DNA from: Haemonchus contortus
Taxonomy: Eukaryota > Nematoda > Chromadorea > Rhabditida > Trichostrongylidae
DNA: 64,000 nt
Reading direction: 5' to 3'
NCBI GenBank assembly: GCA_000469685.2
Contig: LS997562.1
Coordinates: 8,384,007-8,448,006 of the forward strand
The stretch's first letter is position 1; each line of letters starts with the position of its first letter. The position numbers were made by a program, and so were the translations under genes. This document shows, piece after piece, positions 61,161 through 64,000 of this stretch. The notes beneath the pieces are model-generated. The model saw nothing but the letters and a program-made list of their open reading frames with translations. It ran no database searches and was not told the DNA's origin.

Positions 61161-61535
61161 GGAGTTTCGATAGAGTGACCGCACTAGCCTGATGCTATTC
61201 AATACCATCAGAGAAAACCCGACTAACAATGGTACAATGAAGGTTTCTAGTTCCCACCGAACAACTCTTTAAGTTTTAGCACCCCTGATGAGGATTCATC
61301 ACTGAATACATTCAATTTCCAACGAAATAATTTGCCTTCCCCCTTAATTCAAATATCCAACCATTACATCGAGTGTGATATAGGCACTATATACTAAGAG
61401 GGAAATAAGCGATTATGCCGAGCCTATACTTCCCCGAAATTGCCGGGGCTATTTTAGAAGGACAAAATGGAAACGATTACATGAAAAACTTCAATCCCGC
61501 AGGAATTCCTGCGAAAATGTCATGCTCATGCAAAA

Positions 61536-61907
61536 ATGTCAATTCAACCATTCGAAAAATCACGTTCGCCTATAAATGGCTTCGCCGATGAATATAACGT
61601 CTGCCCCAACTATAGTCGTACTAGCAACGTCGTTGACAAATTAAGGGCTCGAAATATTGAAGGCTATGAAAATGAACGTGTACGTGCAGTTGATTTGATG
61701 AATAAGGTGTTGGATGAATGGAACACGAATGGAGCCACTCCTACTGTGGAATTTAGAAACGGGAATTCAGAAAAAGGAAGAATTGGAAAGCCGAGAAAGA
61801 GCACAAAACGTGTGAAAAGAAAACAGAAGAAGAAAGGTGATGACAATCCAAAAACTTACGTCATCAAGTCTCTAATAGGCATAGCCGTTGGGAAGAACGT
61901 TTTATAA
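61536..61907 (+). CDS. Hypothetical lysine-rich protein (123 aa), low confidence
   Basis: An open frame from ATG to TAA with a balanced, protein-like first two thirds (DKLRARNIEGYENERVRAVD, LMNKVLDEWNTNGATPTVEF) and a strongly basic stretch (GKPRKSTKRVKRKQKKKGDD), then a hydrophobic end (YVIKSLIGIAVGKNVL). The basic run would suit nuclear targeting or nucleic-acid binding. I do not recognise a family. It could be a single-exon gene, one exon of a longer gene, a transposon relic or chance. The minus frame over the same DNA is shorter and looks like a shadow. Confidence 0.35.
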   Translation: MSIQPFEKSRSPINGFADEYNVCPNYSRTSNVVDKLRARNIEGYENERVRAVDLMNKVLDEWNTNGATPTVEFRNGNSEKGRIGKPRKSTKRVKRKQKKKGDDNPKTYVIKSLIGIAVGKNVL

Positions 61908-61978
61908 GTAGAAAAATTCAAAAAAAAGTTTCTTCTGACCTTCTGACACCATCACTTAGCTGAACAAACCACCACGCT

Positions 61979-62001
61979 CTCTCTCTCTCTGAGAGTGATA
62001 C
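61979..62001. repeat. CT microsatellite
   Basis: A run of CT dinucleotides (about nine units), followed by GAGAG, which could form a small hairpin. Confidence 0.8.
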
Positions 62002-63635
62002 CCTTATTTCGAGTATTGAGAATCTTTCGACGTTTTCGATATGCGACAATTAAAGCAGCTTCCTGTTTCACTAACAAACATACCCAAAGCAGATTTCCCC
62101 TTTACACTCTCCATCCTAGGCTGTAATTACAGAGACTTGCAAAATTTGCAGGCATAACACCTGCAAAACAAAGTTTATTTGCCAGAGCAATGATCAAATA
62201 TGACGAATTGTCTTTCCGAAAATGGCTGTTTGCTTTCTGTCAACATGCTCATAATGTAGATACGAAAATATTTTTATAAATAGAAATACTGATGGAGCCA
62301 TAGATAGGTAAATACAGTCACCCCTTGGATCTAGTAAATTGAGGTCTATTCGTACAATTTTCCCTCTAACCAATAAGGCCCACGCGACAAAGCCCGACGG
62401 AGAGTAATGCTGACGCCAGTGTGTCGGCTCTCAATTAGTAACGTCACAAAACGTCCGCTTTTTCTTGCTATAGGCCGAGAACACTCACAGAGCGGTCGAT
62501 TCGGCTAAGCTCCGTCCGTATAGCGCGATTCGTAGTCACTGTTACACTCAATTCAATGAAAGAAGGAAAAATACTGACGCTGACGAATACGTTTGCTCAT
62601 CGCTGCAAGCTCCTACTGCTTTTCAGTTTGCTCTCTTGCTAAAGACTCTCCCAATCACAGCAAAGAGTTATTCATCACCGGCATTGTTTGAGAAAGAAGA
62701 ACAGGATGGCACGGGTAGGTCCCGTAAAAAATATTTCTAGCACCTGTCCGCAAATTGCTATCTTAATGTTGAATAAAAATAGATGAATCAAATGAAACAT
62801 CCAAAAATGTTTCACTTAACATTATTCATTTTCCCAAACCAAACCTATGACAAGAAAAAATGAAACTGCATAAAAGTTTGCGGCTTATCCCTGCTTTCAA
62901 TTGGAATACCAGAAATCTTTGAGTTGGAAGGAGGGTAGCAGCAGGAGGGCTTTCATCACCACAGTAGGTCCCCTCCATCGTTATATTCAGTGTTTGTAAA
63001 AACATCGTTATACACTTTACTGCGGCTGGAATCTCCGTTCGTTAAGTGTCAGATGTGACATAAGATATTTTGCCCGAGGACATCTCGTAGCCATCATAAC
63101 AGTTATTCTACGAACTTCAAACGTTCGGGAATCAAAAAATTAAGCTGGAGTATTGCCTTTAAAAACTGTTAAGAAGAATAAAGCAAATTCTCACACGTCA
63201 ACTCAATAAAAATCCAAGTTTGATTGGACCAGTCGAAAAATGTAAAAGTGCATGACAGAGAACCGTCAAAAAACACCCGAAAAAACTGAAAAAAAAAAAC
63301 GAATCAGAAAAGTAGCCTCAATATATAGCAAGCGAGAGATGAGGACAACTGACAGGTCTTTTACAAAATGTGCTACTCAACATAATCAGTGGACATTGAG
63401 CAGTATAACAAATGTTGAATATTCATGCTAATGTTCCCTGTATTTAAAAGTAACCGAAGTAGCACTGAAGCAAGTAAACGCTGCATTTTTAGTAACCATT
63501 AAGGTTCTATGGACACCACTTTTTTCTAGATCCTTGTTAGAAACTTTCAGCAAAACAAATTTTATATTCTTTCGCACAATTGGGCGGCGTTTTAGTAATC
63601 GCTGCCACCCCCTGCCTAATGCCACCCATTTCCAG

Positions 63636-63786
63636 ATACGTGGAGAGAACTTTCGACTTATTGCTGCGCCCGCCAGGCGGACGACGTGCTTCTTCGACGA
63701 AAATTGCAAATTGCGTTGCAGATCATCTCTTAAGCGGAACAGACACACCCGGAAAACTTATCGCGACCAGAGAACAAGCCGTGCAG
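63636..63786 (+). CDS. Candidate internal exon of an unrecognised gene
   Basis: A strong acceptor (CACCCATTTCCAG, ending 63635) and a donor after CAG (GTGAAC, 63787) bound 151 nt. One frame reads YVERTFDLLLRPPGGRRASS then TKIANCVADHLLSGTDTPGK and LIATREQAVQ. Its composition is that of a folded protein, with alternating hydrophobic and charged residues and a PPGGRR turn. A second plus frame is also open, so the frame is not certain. No partner exon was found upstream, and the window ends 214 bp downstream. Family unknown. Confidence 0.35.
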
Positions 63787-64000
63787 GTGAACACAGATAT
63801 ACACATACCCCATACACACACACACTTCCCATTGATTAGCTGGTGCAATGGACGAGCAAAGGAGACGGCCAATAACTTTATGCGCCTGATAACGGGTAAA
63901 ATTCGTACACAACAATGACCTTTCCACGAGACGAGACCGATCGAAATGAAATGAGAACAAAAAAGGATTAATGAAATGGAAAACAAATGAATACAAAATG

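Noticed and set aside
1..64000. CRISPR array, bacterial operon or prophage
   Set aside because: Spliced genes, a eukaryotic tRNA with a pol III terminator and nematode-type transposons show this is animal DNA. The short tandem repeats have no spacer structure.

Overview
This window is eukaryotic and almost certainly from a nematode, most likely a strongylid of the hookworm type (Ancylostoma/Necator-like). The main reason is a many-exon phosphoenolpyruvate carboxykinase (PEPCK) gene whose protein reads like the nematode PCK family. Supporting signs are a mariner element whose ends and transposase resemble hookworm bandit-type mariners, small GT-AG introns, few genes and many decayed repeats. 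The genus is inferred from memory of families; no search was run.

Layout. 1-8400: repeats, namely tRNA-derived SINE copies, a GC-box-like tandem array (1893-2840), the 3' end of a CR1-like LINE (about 3190-3940) and an intact TTAA-flanked MITE (6528-7015). 8570-20813, minus strand: the PEPCK gene, 17 exons resolved to the base (643 codons plus stop), with a poly(A) signal near 8407 and a possible leader exon at 21761-21811. A tRNA-Arg(TCT) lies in one of its introns, on the same strand. Its longest intron (13961-20708) and several others carry minisatellites and inverted repeats. 23119-24635 and 37095-38536: two copies, in opposite orientation, of a composite repeat of about 1.5 kb, enclosing about 12.5 kb with no recognisable gene. 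39350-41196: a small repeat next to a decayed Tc1-like transposon. 47681-48149, minus strand: three consecutive exons of a Nudix hydrolase resembling diphosphoinositol polyphosphate phosphohydrolases; first and last exons not found. 50528-51862: two fold-back structures, one with heat-shock-element-like palindromes. 58737-59978: a mariner with near-perfect ends and a frameshifted transposase. 61536-61907 and 63636-63786: two unrecognised coding candidates.

Biologically the window holds one well-supported metabolic gene (PEPCK, central to gluconeogenesis and to CO2-fixing malate dismutation in parasitic worms), one partial signalling or housekeeping gene (Nudix) and one tRNA, in transposon-rich DNA. 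I found no operon, CRISPR or defence-type system. The least explained items are the long inverted duplication, the three-copy CG-rich repeat, the tRNA inside the PEPCK intron and the palindromes near 50.5 kb. Most open reading frames in the window are chance frames in repeats or intergenic DNA.
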